Assembly (NCBI RefSeq): GCF_009496005.1 | Contig: NZ_WIBF01000001.1 | Coordinates: 806,001 to 870,000 of the forward strand | DNA from: Tritonibacter litoralis | GTDB lineage: Bacteria > Pseudomonadota > Alphaproteobacteria > Rhodobacterales > Rhodobacteraceae | Length of the DNA: 64,000 bases | Reading direction: 5' to 3' | In this document: piece by piece, positions 28,013 to 37,568 of the stretch | Numbering within the stretch: the first letter of the stretch is position 1 | How the letters are laid out: each line of letters opens with the position of its first letter | The notes under the pieces: generated by a model | The model's database searches: none | What the model saw: the letters and a program-made list of their open reading frames with translations, nothing else | What the model was told of the DNA's origin: nothing | Translations under genes and position numbers: made by a program

Positions 28013-28999
28013 ATGAGCGAAGGCTTTCTGGACAGCACTGCAAAACCGACCGAAGTGATTTCGGTCCGTGACACCTTTGGCATCGATACGGATATGACCG
28101 TCAAGGGCTTTGCCGAAAGCTCAAGCCGCGTGCCCGAACTGGACCCGACGTATAAATTTGACCCGGACACCACGCTGGCGATTTTGGCAGGCTTCAGCCA
28201 CAACCGCCGTGTGATGATCCAAGGCTATCACGGAACCGGTAAATCCACCCATATCGAACAGGTCGCTGCACGCCTGAACTGGCCCTCTGTTCGCGTGAAC
28301 CTCGACAGCCATATCTCTCGGATCGACCTGATTGGTAAGGACGCGATCAAGCTGCGTGACGGCAAGCAGGTCACTGAGTTCCACGAAGGTATTCTGCCCT
28401 GGGCGCTGCGCAACCCGGTTGCAATTGTCTTTGATGAATATGACGCGGGCCGCGCGGACGTGATGTTTGTGATCCAGCGGGTTCTGGAACATGACGGCAA
28501 GCTGACGCTTCTGGACCAGAACGAGATCATCACCCCGAACCCGAACTTCCGCCTGTTTGCCACGGCAAACACCGTCGGTCTGGGCGATACCACGGGTCTT
28601 TATCACGGGACCCAGCAGATCAACCAAGCCCAGATGGACCGCTGGTCGCTGGTTGCTACGCTCAACTATCTGAGCCATGACGCCGAAGCCGCGATCATCC
28701 TGTCCAAGGCGCCCCATTACAACACCGCCGAAGGCCGTAAGAAGATCAGCCAGATGGTGACCGTTGCGGATCTGACCCGGACCGCATTTATGAACGGCGA
28801 CCTGTCGACCGTGATGTCGCCCCGGACGGTTATCAACTGGGCCCAGAACTCAGAGATCTTCCGCGACGTGGGCTATGCCTTCCGCCTGTCGTTCCTCAAC
28901 AAATGTGACGAACTGGAACGCCAGACCGTGGCCGAATTCTACCAGCGCTGCTTTGACGAGGAACTGCCCGAAAGCGCGGCAAGCGTCTCTCTCGGCTAA
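28013..28999 (+). CDS. cobS: Cobaltochelatase subunit CobS (AAA+ ATPase)
   Basis: A 328-residue AAA+ protein. Walker A is GYHGTGKST at residues 71-79, Walker B is IVFDEYDAG, and sensor and arginine elements follow in a MoxR-like layout. With CobT it forms the ATP-driven motor that helps CobN insert cobalt into hydrogenobyrinate diamide in the aerobic B12 pathway. I chose ATG 28013 ([18 protein letters not shown]), which gives the family length; the frame is open further left but unlike CobS. It is followed by cobT after 162 bases that contain a hairpin. Confidence 0.96.
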   Translation: MSEGFLDSTAKPTEVISVRDTFGIDTDMTVKGFAESSSRVPELDPTYKFDPDTTLAILAGFSHNRRVMIQGYHGTGKSTHIEQVAARLNWPSVRVNLDSHISRIDLIGKDAIKLRDGKQVTEFHEGILPWALRNPVAIVFDEYDAGRADVMFVIQRVLEHDGKLTLLDQNEIITPNPNFRLFATANTVGLGDTTGLYHGTQQINQAQMDRWSLVATLNYLSHDAEAAIILSKAPHYNTAEGRKKISQMVTVADLTRTAFMNGDLSTVMSPRTVINWAQNSEIFRDVGYAFRLSFLNKCDELERQTVAEFYQRCFDEELPESAASVSLG

Positions 29000-29009
29000 T
29001 GGCCGCCCT

Positions 29010-29031
29010 GGTCTGGCGGCACCGCCAGACC
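29010..29031 (+). other. Hairpin between cobS and cobT
   Basis: Ten-base perfect arms (29010-29019 with 29022-29031) lie 10 bases after cobS and lack a T tract. It could stabilise the cobS message or attenuate cobT. Confidence 0.55.
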
Positions 29032-29161
29032 GCGCCCAATTGGCCCTCGATGGGCCATGCGGGCGCCCTCTCCCCCGTGGAAACTGGCCCGATCTTTGGC
29101 AAAAGACTGGACAGCCAAACGCAAAGGACCAATGCTCCTTTATGAAGGATCAGGTGCAGAC

Positions 29162-31042
29162 ATGAGCAAACCAAACGACAACCCGGCGGATCCGTTTAAA
29201 AAGGCCCTGGCAGAGGCCACCAAAGTCATGGCCGATGATGCAGAGCTGTCGGTCAACTATACCGTTGATCCTTCCGGCATGTCCGGGGACACCATGCGCC
29301 TGCCGCAGGTCTCGCGCCGCATGACCCGGGATGAGGTTCTGCTGGCGCGCGGCACGGCGGATGCGCTCGCAATGAAACGTCGCTTTCACAATGCGGAACT
29401 TCACGCCAAATACGCCCCGCCCGGCGATATGGCGCTGGAGCTCTATGAGGCGATGGAGACCGCCCGCTGTGAGGCCATGGGCGCGCGTTATATGCCCGGC
29501 ACCGCCTCCAATATTGACGTCAAAATCACCCACGAAGCGCTACGCCGGGGCTATGATCAGGTTAAAACCTCAGCCGAAGCGCCGCTGGCGGTTTCGGCAG
29601 GATACCTGATCCGCCATTTGGCCACCGGCCGCCCCCTGCCTGCGGCCGCCGGCAACATCATGGAGCTGTGGCGCGGGTTTATTGAATCCCAGGCTGGTGA
29701 GACGCTGGAGAACCTCGACGAAACGCTGGCGGATCAAACCGCTTTTGCTAAATTTGCCCGGCAGATGATCAATGACCTTGGCTACGGTGATCAGTTGGGC
29801 GATGACCCGGACGACCTGGCTGACGAAGATGAAGCAGAGGCCGACGAAGACAGCACCGAGGATCAGGAAGACCAGGACTCTGCCGGTCAGGACGACGACG
29901 AACAAGACGACGTCGACGCCTCGCCTGAGCAAGCGCAGGAACAGCAGCAGGACGAAAGTCAGGCTCAGGTCTCGATGGATGAGATGGCCGATGAAGAGCT
30001 GGCCGATGAGACCGAAATGCCCGAAGGGGAAGCGCCGCTGGAGCCCCCCGCCCCGCCGCCCGTCTCGGAAGCCGATCCCGATTACAAGGTCTTTCTGGAC
30101 GCCCATGACGAAGAGATCGCCGCCGAGGATCTGGCGGAGCCACAGGAATTGGAGCGCCTGCGCGCCTATCTCGACCAGCAGCTGGAACCGCTGAAAGGGG
30201 CCGTAAGCCGTCTGGCCAACAAGCTGCAACGCCGCCTACAAGCCCAGCAAAACCGCTCCTGGGAGTTTGACCTGGAGGAAGGCATTCTGGATGCAGGCCG
30301 TCTGGCGCGGGTTGTGGCCAACCCGACAACGCCGCTGTCATTCAAGATGGAGCGCGACACGGAATTCCGGGACACAGTGGTTACGCTGCTCTTGGATAAC
30401 TCCGGCTCCATGCGCGGGCGTCCCATTTCGATCGCTGCGATCTGCGCAGATGTTCTGGCCCGCACCCTGGAACGCTGCAATGTGAAGGTGGAGATCCTCG
30501 GCTTTACCACCCGCGCCTGGAAAGGTGGGCTGGCACGGGAAGCCTGGCTGAACGACGGACGCCCCCAGCAACCCGGGCGTCTGAATGACCTGCGTCACAT
30601 CATCTATAAATCCGCCGATGCACCCATGCGCCGGACCCGGACCAATTTGGGCCTGATGATGAAAGAAGGCCTGTTGAAAGAGAACATCGACGGCGAAGCC
30701 CTGGAATGGGCACATCGCCGCATGGTGGGACGCCCAGAAGCGCGCAAAATCCTGATGGTGATCTCGGATGGCGCTCCGGTGGATGATTCCACGCTTTCCG
30801 TGAACCCGGCCAACTATCTGGAAAAGCACCTGCGCGATGTGATTGCCATGGTTGAAAAACGCCGTCAGGTGGAGCTCTTGGCGATTGGCATTGGCCATGA
30901 CGTGACCCGGTATTATGATCGTGCCGTCACGATCACAGATGTGGAGCAGCTGGCCGGCGCGATGACGGAACAACTGGCCGCCCTGTTTGACAGCGATCCG
31001 CGCGCCCGCGCCCGGGTGATGGGCATTCGCAAGGCGAGCTAG
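29162..31042 (+). CDS. cobT: Cobaltochelatase subunit CobT
   Basis: A 626-residue CobT. The N-terminal domain (about 1-210) is followed by a strongly acidic D/E/Q-rich region (about 214-300), then a helical linker and a C-terminal von Willebrand A domain with the MIDAS motif LLLDNSGSM (about residue 410). It pairs with CobS to form the chelatase ATPase complex. ATG 29162 ([14 protein letters not shown]) gives the expected N-terminus. The acidic stretch is a normal feature of the family. Confidence 0.96.
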   Translation: MSKPNDNPADPFKKALAEATKVMADDAELSVNYTVDPSGMSGDTMRLPQVSRRMTRDEVLLARGTADALAMKRRFHNAELHAKYAPPGDMALELYEAMETARCEAMGARYMPGTASNIDVKITHEALRRGYDQVKTSAEAPLAVSAGYLIRHLATGRPLPAAAGNIMELWRGFIESQAGETLENLDETLADQTAFAKFARQMINDLGYGDQLGDDPDDLADEDEAEADEDSTEDQEDQDSAGQDDDEQDDVDASPEQAQEQQQDESQAQVSMDEMADEELADETEMPEGEAPLEPPAPPPVSEADPDYKVFLDAHDEEIAAEDLAEPQELERLRAYLDQQLEPLKGAVSRLANKLQRRLQAQQNRSWEFDLEEGILDAGRLARVVANPTTPLSFKMERDTEFRDTVVTLLLDNSGSMRGRPISIAAICADVLARTLERCNVKVEILGFTTRAWKGGLAREAWLNDGRPQQPGRLNDLRHIIYKSADAPMRRTRTNLGLMMKEGLLKENIDGEALEWAHRRMVGRPEARKILMVISDGAPVDDSTLSVNPANYLEKHLRDVIAMVEKRRQVELLAIGIGHDVTRYYDRAVTITDVEQLAGAMTEQLAALFDSDPRARARVMGIRKAS

Positions 31043-31394
31043 CTGCCAAAGGACCGGGCGCACCAAACGAAGCACTCCCGCCCCTTGGACCCGCATCAAA
31101 GATGCCGTCCCAAGCGTTGGGCGTAGCCGTGCACCAAACGGTGCACGGCGGCATCGATTACACGGACAGGTCTTGTAATCCGTCCCACGCCGCGCGGCTG
31201 CGCGGCGCCTGGCCCAACTGTTTTTGAACATTCTCTGAATGTTGGATAACAGGCGGGAGCCTCTGGTTTTTCGTAGCTCCCTCACAGCGCGACTTGCTCT
31301 GGCAATTGCAGCGTGGGAGAAGGTTGGAACACGTTTCTTTGGGCGCCTTACCCACCCAAAGAAACATCCGCCAACCGTTTTGCAGGAGCTTCAC
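31043..31394. other. Non-coding gap, 352 bases, highly structured
   Basis: The gap between cobT and the aminopeptidase holds a run of inverted repeats over 31101-31180 (listed separately) and a GC-rich imperfect palindrome near 31187-31208. No open frame with a ribosome-binding site is evident. Confidence 0.6.
31101..31180. repeat. Cluster of nested inverted repeats (possible structured RNA or intergenic repeat)
   Basis: Four exact inverted repeats are seen. Outer arms GATGCCG and CGGCATC (31101-31107, 31149-31155) enclose a short CCCAA/TTGGG hairpin (31109-31113, 31117-31121) and a 10-bp stem with a 4-base loop (31126-31135, 31140-31149). A further 7-bp arm pair GATTACA/TGTAATC (31156-31162, 31174-31180) follows at once. 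The arrangement resembles a three-way junction. Whether it is transcribed, or a dispersed repeat, cannot be told here. Confidence 0.5.
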
Positions 31395-33185
31395 ATGTAC
31401 CAAAGCTTTGACGTTACCGCGCGTCCCGAACAAGGTCCGCCCCGCTTGGCGCTGTTGCGGCAGGCAATGGTACAGGCCCAGCTGGATGGCTTCCTTGTTC
31501 CACGTGCAGATGCGCATCAAGGTGAATATGTGGCACCGCGGGACGAACGTTTGGCCTGGTTGACGGGCTTCACGGGCTCGGCAGGCTTTTGTGCCATTCT
31601 CCACCAATCGGCAGGCGTGTTCATCGACGGGCGCTATCGCACGCAGGTGAAACAGCAGGTTGCTGAGGCGTTCACCCCCGTCCCCTGGCCTGAAGTCTCT
31701 CTGACCGATTGGCTCAAAGAGCAGCTACCCCAGGGCGGCAAAGTCGGGTTTGATCCCTGGCTTCACGCCGCAGGTGAAATTGCCCGGGCCGAAACCGCAT
31801 TAAAAGGCAGCGGGATCGAGCTGGTGCAATGTGACAATCTGGTGGACCAGATCTGGACAGACCAACCCGCCGCCCCGGTGCAGCCGCTGACCTCTCACCC
31901 CGAAAGCCTGGCCGGTGAAAGCGCAGGTGCAAAAATCGAGCGGCTTGCTCAGACACTCAGCACATCAGGCCAGTCTGCCGCCGTGATCACCCTACCCGAC
32001 AGCATTATGTGGCTTTTGAACCTTCGCGGTTCCGATGTGGCCCATAACCCGGTTGGCCTGTGTTTTGCGATTCTACATGCCAGCGCACGGGTGGACCTGT
32101 TCGTCGCGCCGGAAAAGCTGTTGCACCTTGACACTCCGCTGGACCCGGCCGTCTCCCCCCATGCGCCTGACCGCTTCCTTGAAGCCATTGGCCAGCTGAA
32201 CGGCACAGTCCTGGTGGATCAGGCAACGGTTCCGCAGATCGTCGTGGATCGCCTTGGCGACAGAGTGCAAAGCGGCAGCGATCCCTGTCTGCTGCCCAAG
32301 GCAAAGAAAAACCAGGCCGAGATTGCCGGCAGCGCCGCCGCCCATATTCGCGATGGTGCCGCAGTGGTTGAGGTTCTGGCCTGGCTGGACAATCAGCCCG
32401 CTGGCAGCCTGACCGAGATTGATGTGGTCAAAAAACTCGAAGCCTTTCGCCGCCAAGATGACCAGCTGCGCGAAATCAGTTTTGACACCATCGCAGGCAC
32501 CGGTCCTAATGGCGCGATCATGCATTACCGGGTGACCGAAGAAACAAACGCCACGCTCCAAGATGGGCATCTTCTGGTGTTGGACAGTGGTGGGCAATAT
32601 CTGGACGGAACCACCGATATCACCCGCACGGTTGCGATCGGCACGCCGGGGGATGAAGAACGCGCAGCCTTTACCCGCGTGTTGCAAGGCATGATCGCCA
32701 TGTCTCGCCTGCGCTGGCCGCGCGGTCTGGCGGGGCGCGATATTGAATGCGTAGGCCGCATGCCGCTGTGGCTGGCGGAACAGGATTTCAACCACGGTCT
32801 GGGCCACGGGGTCGGTGCCTATCTTAGCGTTCACGAAGGCCCACAACGGTTGAGCCGCACCAGCGCCATCCCGCTGGAGGAAGGGATGATCCTGTCCAAC
32901 GAGCCCGGCTATTACCGCGAAGGGGCTTTTGGCATCCGGATCGAGAATTTGGTTGTTGTGGACAAGGCCCCTGCCTTGCCCAGTGGGGATGCAGACAGGG
33001 ACTTCTTGTCCTGGCGGACCCTGACCCTAGCCCCAATCGACCAGCGGTTGATTGTCGCGGATATGCTCAGTAAGGATGAAAAAGATTGGTTAAACCTATA
33101 CCATTCCACGGTCGCTGAACTGCTGACCCCGCTGTTGACCCCCAGTGCCAAAGCCTGGCTGGTCAAAGCGACACAGGAGATTTGA
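31395..33185 (+). CDS. Xaa-Pro aminopeptidase (M24B, APP1-like)
   Basis: A 596-residue creatinase/prolidase-like enzyme. Two creatinase N-domains precede an M24 pita-bread catalytic domain whose metal ligands are visible: DSGGQYLDGTTDITR (two Asp), the His in HGLGHGVGAYLSVHE, the Glu in LSNEPGYY and the Glu in GIRIENLVV. It removes N-terminal residues before proline. Start ATG 31395 follows AGGAG by 6 bases; the frame is open further left but lies in the repeat region. The length fits the long, eukaryote-like APP1 form common in alphaproteobacteria. Confidence 0.93.
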   Translation: MYQSFDVTARPEQGPPRLALLRQAMVQAQLDGFLVPRADAHQGEYVAPRDERLAWLTGFTGSAGFCAILHQSAGVFIDGRYRTQVKQQVAEAFTPVPWPEVSLTDWLKEQLPQGGKVGFDPWLHAAGEIARAETALKGSGIELVQCDNLVDQIWTDQPAAPVQPLTSHPESLAGESAGAKIERLAQTLSTSGQSAAVITLPDSIMWLLNLRGSDVAHNPVGLCFAILHASARVDLFVAPEKLLHLDTPLDPAVSPHAPDRFLEAIGQLNGTVLVDQATVPQIVVDRLGDRVQSGSDPCLLPKAKKNQAEIAGSAAAHIRDGAAVVEVLAWLDNQPAGSLTEIDVVKKLEAFRRQDDQLREISFDTIAGTGPNGAIMHYRVTEETNATLQDGHLLVLDSGGQYLDGTTDITRTVAIGTPGDEERAAFTRVLQGMIAMSRLRWPRGLAGRDIECVGRMPLWLAEQDFNHGLGHGVGAYLSVHEGPQRLSRTSAIPLEEGMILSNEPGYYREGAFGIRIENLVVVDKAPALPSGDADRDFLSWRTLTLAPIDQRLIVADMLSKDEKDWLNLYHSTVAELLTPLLTPSAKAWLVKATQEI

Positions 33186-33249
33186 AATCCTCCTGTTACA
33201 AATGACAGGCACAAGCCTGTGACACTCTGAACGATTGAGGGAACACAAC

Positions 33250-33591
33250 ATGAGCGATATCCGCATTCGCAAAATCGAGGGCACCTGGGTGGTGCGTTCC
33301 GGTGGCGCTGTTCTGGGCGAAAGCACAAAAGTCCTGGAACTGTCTGAAGGCGATTCAGCCCCTGTGCAGTTCTTCCCCCGTGAAGACATTGCCATGGCGA
33401 TGCTCGACGAAAGCGGCAAGTCCGTCGAAGAAGTAGGCAAAGGCACCGCGACCTTCTTCAATATCGTCAACCTTTCGTCGACAACAGAAAACGCAGCCTG
33501 GTCTTATGAAGCTCCCAGCGATGCGCTAAGTGAGATCAAGGATTACCTTGCGTTTGAGAAGCTTGAGAGCCTGAAAGTCGAGCAAGTCTGA
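33250..33591 (+). CDS. DUF427 family protein
   Basis: A 113-residue beta-rich protein of the DUF427 type, with IEGTWVVRSGGAVLGES, VQFFPREDIAMAM and ENAAWSYEAPSDALSEIKDYLAFE matching the family core. Function is unknown. It follows the aminopeptidase by 64 bases on the same strand, with GAGG upstream of the ATG, and ends in a terminator, so the two may be cotranscribed. Confidence 0.9.
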   Translation: MSDIRIRKIEGTWVVRSGGAVLGESTKVLELSEGDSAPVQFFPREDIAMAMLDESGKSVEEVGKGTATFFNIVNLSSTTENAAWSYEAPSDALSEIKDYLAFEKLESLKVEQV

Positions 33592-33619
33592 CGCAAAACG
33601 TTACAAAGCTGCAAAACGG

Positions 33620-33656
33620 AAGCGCAAGCGAGCAGCTCGCGCTTTTGTTATTTTGA
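33620..33656 (+). terminator. Terminator of the DUF427 gene
   Basis: Arms AAGCGC and GCGCTT (33620-33625, 33639-33644) with an additional GAGC/GCTC inner pair precede TTTTGTTATTTT. Confidence 0.75.
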
Positions 33657-34014
33657 AAGTCACCTTTTAACATTCTCCGGAAATTCAGGTCGCGGCGGAC
33701 CATTAATTTCGGGGTAAATGTTACAATTTTGGTGTCAGACTTTACCGCACAGATCTCGTTTTGCTGAAGAATTGCGACCATGGGCACCGGGCTCATGGAA
33801 TTCCATCACACATTCAATCGCAAAATCTATCAATGAATCCAATGCTATACGGGCATGGTCACTGTCTGTATTTGCGTTGTTTTTCTCCACCCTTGATGGG
33901 CTTCTTTCATAAGGACACATTTCGCTGTTTCCGCAAAATTGTGAATGACTGCTCGTTCACGTTTACTTTTGTTGGTTAACGCCTGCAGATCAAATGAAAG
34001 AAATAATTAACCAA

Positions 34015-34055
34015 ATCACGATGCAAAAAGATCACAGTTTGTGATCCATCGTGAT
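34015..34055 (-). terminator. Nested terminator hairpin of the clc gene
   Basis: On the minus strand, a 7-bp stem with a 3-base loop (34040-34046 with 34030-34036) runs directly into five Ts. An outer 9-bp pair (34047-34055 with 34015-34023) encloses hairpin and T tract together. It lies 45 bases past the clc stop. Confidence 0.82.
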
Positions 34056-34099
34056 CTGAGAGTTTTTCCGCCGAACGGGTTTAGCAAAACGAGCGCAAT

Positions 34100-35779
34100 T
34101 CAGCTGTGTTCTTCTGCGGCTGCGGCTGAAAGGGCGGCATTATAGGCTTTGAGCACATCAATTTGATAGAGAGCCCCCAAAAGATGCGGCTCGCCCTCTC
34201 CGGTTGCCTCGACAATTGGAATGAACTCCAAATCAGGCGTGCGCTCATAGATTAACATGGCGCGATCCAGCGTAGCGGACACGGGCAGCACAACGCCATC
34301 TGCGATCAATGTGCGGCACAGCACTTCGGACGGGCCTTTTTCCCCACCCAAAAGCCGCATCACTCCACCACATCGCTGCAAGGTCAGAACATAATCCTGT
34401 GGTCCTGCAGCCAGATGGATATCCCGGTTTTCCAATTGGGTCAGGAAGAAGGAGCGATCCACAACCTGCGAGGCAAACGCGGTAGAGACCGAAATTGCCA
34501 CCATCACCGCCAGGCCGATCTGCCAATCACCTGTCAGTTCAAAGACAATCAGCGTTGTTGAGATCGGCGCGCCCAAGACCGCAGCAGCAACCGCCCCCAT
34601 GCCTGCAAACGCATACAGTGTGTGGACACCAGACACTTCGGGCAACACGCTGGTGGCGATCCAGCCAAAGGCCAGCCCGGTCAATGCACCAATCATCAAC
34701 GAGGGCGAAAACACACCGCCCCCCATCCGGCCGCCCATGGTGATGGAGACAGCCGCCGTCTTGATGATGACAAACAGGATGCACTGCTGGACCGTCAGTT
34801 GCCCCATCAGGGCCAGCGCCGTCGTCTCATACCCCACACCAATGATGTGCGGATACCAGATCGCGATGAACCCCAGCAGCGCACCAGACACAGCCGGGCG
34901 CAGCCAGCGCGGCAGACCTGTTACGTCTTGCACGGAATTCATGATCTTTTCCGTGAAGAACACCGAGCGCATCAAGATCACTGCAACCACGCCGCAAACG
35001 GCGCCCAGCAACAGAAAGGCCGGCAATTCCACATAAAATTGCAGCTCGCCGGGGGTCACTAGATCAAACTCCGCCACATTGCCGAATTCCAACCGGTTGA
35101 TCACCGTACCGGCCACAGAGGCGATGACAATGGGTGCAAAAGCGTGAACCGCGAAGTGGCGCAACACCACCTCAAGCGCGAACAAAGCTCCGGCGATCGG
35201 CGCGTTAAAGCTGGCAGACACAGCGCCGGCTACAGCACAGCCCAACAGATCGCGCCCGGTGATTCCATCCGCGCGGATCCAATTGCTGACCCAGGTCGAA
35301 ATGACGCCTGCCAGATGCACCACTGGCCCTTCTCGCCCCGAAGAGCCCCCAGTGCTGAGCGTGATCAGCGACGCCGCCGCCGAGGCCAGGCCCGCGCGCC
35401 GTTCGACCCGGCCATTGTTCAGCGCCGCGCCCTCAATGACATCCGCCACCGAACGCACCCGCGCATCCGGCGTAAACCGGTGCAGGATCACCCCCACAAC
35501 CAGCCCACCCACCGTTGGAATCAACAGCAGCATGTACCACGGCAGGCCTTGGGCAAAGGAATGGATAAAATCGACGTTTTCGGCGCCATAGGCCCAGGAT
35601 TGCAGAGCATTGATTGCTTTGCGAAAAAACAACGCTGCAAACCCCGCCGAGATGCCGATGACCAGGGCGATCAGCCAGAATTGAAACTGGCTTGGCCCCT
35701 GCTGTCGCAAGGCGCGCCAGGATCGCACCATAGAGGCACGCCAGTCCAAATAGAGGGTATGAAGAGTTGAGTTTGTCAT
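34100..35779 (-). CDS. CLC-family chloride channel/transporter with CBS domains
   Basis: A 559-residue CLC protein with about ten or more membrane helices and C-terminal CBS-like segments (about residues 455-550). The external gating glutamate is present in GREGPVVH (Glu150). The position aligned with the internal proton glutamate of E. coli ClcA is Val204 (context FALEVVLRHFAV), as in animal CLC channels. The usual GxGxP anion-filter motif is replaced by RVRSVADV. It may therefore conduct by a different mechanism or ion preference. It is monocistronic. Confidence 0.92.
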   Translation of the reverse strand: MTNSTLHTLYLDWRASMVRSWRALRQQGPSQFQFWLIALVIGISAGFAALFFRKAINALQSWAYGAENVDFIHSFAQGLPWYMLLLIPTVGGLVVGVILHRFTPDARVRSVADVIEGAALNNGRVERRAGLASAAASLITLSTGGSSGREGPVVHLAGVISTWVSNWIRADGITGRDLLGCAVAGAVSASFNAPIAGALFALEVVLRHFAVHAFAPIVIASVAGTVINRLEFGNVAEFDLVTPGELQFYVELPAFLLLGAVCGVVAVILMRSVFFTEKIMNSVQDVTGLPRWLRPAVSGALLGFIAIWYPHIIGVGYETTALALMGQLTVQQCILFVIIKTAAVSITMGGRMGGGVFSPSLMIGALTGLAFGWIATSVLPEVSGVHTLYAFAGMGAVAAAVLGAPISTTLIVFELTGDWQIGLAVMVAISVSTAFASQVVDRSFFLTQLENRDIHLAAGPQDYVLTLQRCGGVMRLLGGEKGPSEVLCRTLIADGVVLPVSATLDRAMLIYERTPDLEFIPIVEATGEGEPHLLGALYQIDVLKAYNAALSAAAAEEHS

Positions 35780-35842
35780 AAGGGGCCAAATTTCGTCCGC
35801 TGCCGCTCTGTTTCAACCAGAGCAGTTCTAACACATCGTAAA

Positions 35843-35882
35843 AAACACATTAGACGCGCGGAACTTACGTTGTGTTCCGCGC
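35843..35882 (-). terminator. Hairpin after recN
   Basis: A 9-bp perfect stem (35856-35864 with 35874-35882, 9-base loop) starts 7 bases past the recN stop on the minus strand. A run of six Ts follows after a short gap, so termination is likely but not ideal. Confidence 0.65.
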
Positions 35883-35888
35883 CAAGGA

Positions 35889-37541
35889 TCAATTTTCCAG
35901 AACCAACAGCGCTTTGGCCGCGCCGCGGGCCTCTTCGGTGATGACATCGCCAGACACCATCCGGGCGATTTCATCAACACGTTCGTCGGGCGGCAAAGGC
36001 ACCACCTGCGACAGGGTCACACCGTCCTGGACCTGCTTCTGTACACGCCAATGATGGGCACCTTGAGCCGCGACCTGCGGCGAATGGGTGACAACCAGAA
36101 CCTGGCTGCCATCGGCCAGCGCCCGCAGGCGACGCCCCACCGCATCCGCAGTTGCGCCCCCCACACCGCGATCAATCTCGTCAAAGATCAGCGTCTTGCT
36201 GGCGTCTTCACCGCGCAAGCAGACCTTCAACGCCAACAAAAACCGGCTGAGCTCACCGCCGGATGCAATTTTGTTTAGGGCACCAGCAGGCGCGCCCGGA
36301 TTGGTTGCCACAGTAAAGGAGACCGCATCGATGCCTTCGGGTCCAGGGTCCGTTGGGCTGATGTCGGTTTTAAACACCGCCCGCTCCATCTTGAGCGGGG
36401 CAAGCTCGGCCATGACGGCCGTGTCCAGTTCAGCCGCGTGGCTTTGACGCGCGGCGCTGAGCGCTGCTGCCGCCGCATCATAGGCCGACTGCGCCTGCGT
36501 CAGCGCCGCTTCCTGGGCTGCGAGATCCTGATCGCCCGCATCCAATGCCGCCAGCTTTTGCCGCAGATCTTCGCCATAGGTGGCAAGTTCGTCCGGCAGC
36601 ACATCATGTTTGCGCGCAAGGGCCCGGATCGCGAACAACCGCTCTTCACAGTTTTCCAGCTCGCTTGGATCAAAATCCAGACCGCTAAGGATCCGGCCAA
36701 TCGCGCTTTCGGCGTCGCCCAATTCGGCCATCGCACGATCCAAGGCCGCAAGCGGCTCATCCAGCCCTTCCGTCCCCTCTCCGTTGACGCTTTCGAGCCA
36801 GCGATACGCCTCGGCCGCAGTCAGCTCGGCGCCTTCGGTCAGCAACGTATGGGCACGCGCAATGTCGCCCCGCACACGTTCAGCGTTTTGCATCTGGCGG
36901 CGACGGGTGTCCAATGTGGCTTCTTCGCCCACTTCCGGCGACAGTTTGTCGAGTTCTGCCACCGCGTGGCGCAGGAATTCCTCTTCGGCGCGGGCAGATT
37001 CGAGCGCGCTGCGCGTCGCCTCCACCGCTTTGCGGGCCGTTGCCACTGCGGACCAGGTTTGGCGCGTCGTGGCCAAATGTCCGTCAACCTTGGCAAAATG
37101 GTCAAGCATGGCGCGATGGCCGCGCGGGTTCAACAGGCCCCGGTCATCATGTTGCCCATGCAGCTCCAGCAACGTGGCCGACAAGGCACGCAGCACCTCT
37201 CCCGAACAGCGCCGGTCATTCACCCAGGCCGTCTTGCGCCCGTCGGCGGTGTTGATCCGCCGCAACAAGAGGCTGTCGCCCTGCGGCAGACCCGCCTCTT
37301 CGAGGATTGCGTGGGCCGGGTGATCATCGGTCAGATCGAACTCAGCCGTGACCTCGCCCTGCTTGGCCCCCTGGCGCACCAGTTCTGACCGGCCCCGCCA
37401 GCCCAGCACAAACCCAAGCGAGTCCAGCAAGATCGATTTGCCCGCGCCAGTTTCACCCGTCAACACGTTCAGACCCGACTGGAATTGCAGCTCCAGATGG
37501 TCAATGATCAATAAGTCACGAATTTCAAGCGCGCGCAGCAT
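35889..37541 (-). CDS. recN: DNA repair protein RecN
   Basis: A 550-residue SMC-like ATPase. Walker A is in GETGAGKSILLDS near residue 30, long coiled-coil arms occupy the centre, and the signature SGGELSRFLLALK and Walker B LIFDEIDRGVGG lie near the C-terminus. RecN acts in recombinational repair of double-strand breaks by holding DNA ends together. It follows bamD by 27 bases, forming a bamD-recN unit common in this group. No LexA box is evident just upstream, consistent with dependence on the bamD promoter. Confidence 0.97.
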   Translation of the reverse strand: MLRALEIRDLLIIDHLELQFQSGLNVLTGETGAGKSILLDSLGFVLGWRGRSELVRQGAKQGEVTAEFDLTDDHPAHAILEEAGLPQGDSLLLRRINTADGRKTAWVNDRRCSGEVLRALSATLLELHGQHDDRGLLNPRGHRAMLDHFAKVDGHLATTRQTWSAVATARKAVEATRSALESARAEEEFLRHAVAELDKLSPEVGEEATLDTRRRQMQNAERVRGDIARAHTLLTEGAELTAAEAYRWLESVNGEGTEGLDEPLAALDRAMAELGDAESAIGRILSGLDFDPSELENCEERLFAIRALARKHDVLPDELATYGEDLRQKLAALDAGDQDLAAQEAALTQAQSAYDAAAAALSAARQSHAAELDTAVMAELAPLKMERAVFKTDISPTDPGPEGIDAVSFTVATNPGAPAGALNKIASGGELSRFLLALKVCLRGEDASKTLIFDEIDRGVGGATADAVGRRLRALADGSQVLVVTHSPQVAAQGAHHWRVQKQVQDGVTLSQVVPLPPDERVDEIARMVSGDVITEEARGAAKALLVLEN

Positions 37542-37568
37542 GGTCCCGCTCGGCCCCCCGTAAAGCGG

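Larger units (their letters stand above)
33592..34099. other. Non-coding gap, 508 bases
   Basis: It holds the terminator of the DUF427 gene (33620-33650), a central AT-richer stretch (about 33651-34010) with no convincing gene, and the clc terminator (34015-34055). A small GTGAA...TTCAC repeat lies at 33941-33960. Confidence 0.6.

Noticed and set aside
31156-31183. A tRNA-Thr-like anticodon arm (CTTGTAA loop) in the cobT downstream gap
   Set aside because: The bases flanking the seven-base loop do not form a proper 5-bp anticodon stem, and no acceptor, D or T arms can be drawn.
33735-33920. 61-codon frame in the gap before clc
   Set aside because: AT-rich intergenic DNA, no ribosome-binding site and no recognisable motif.
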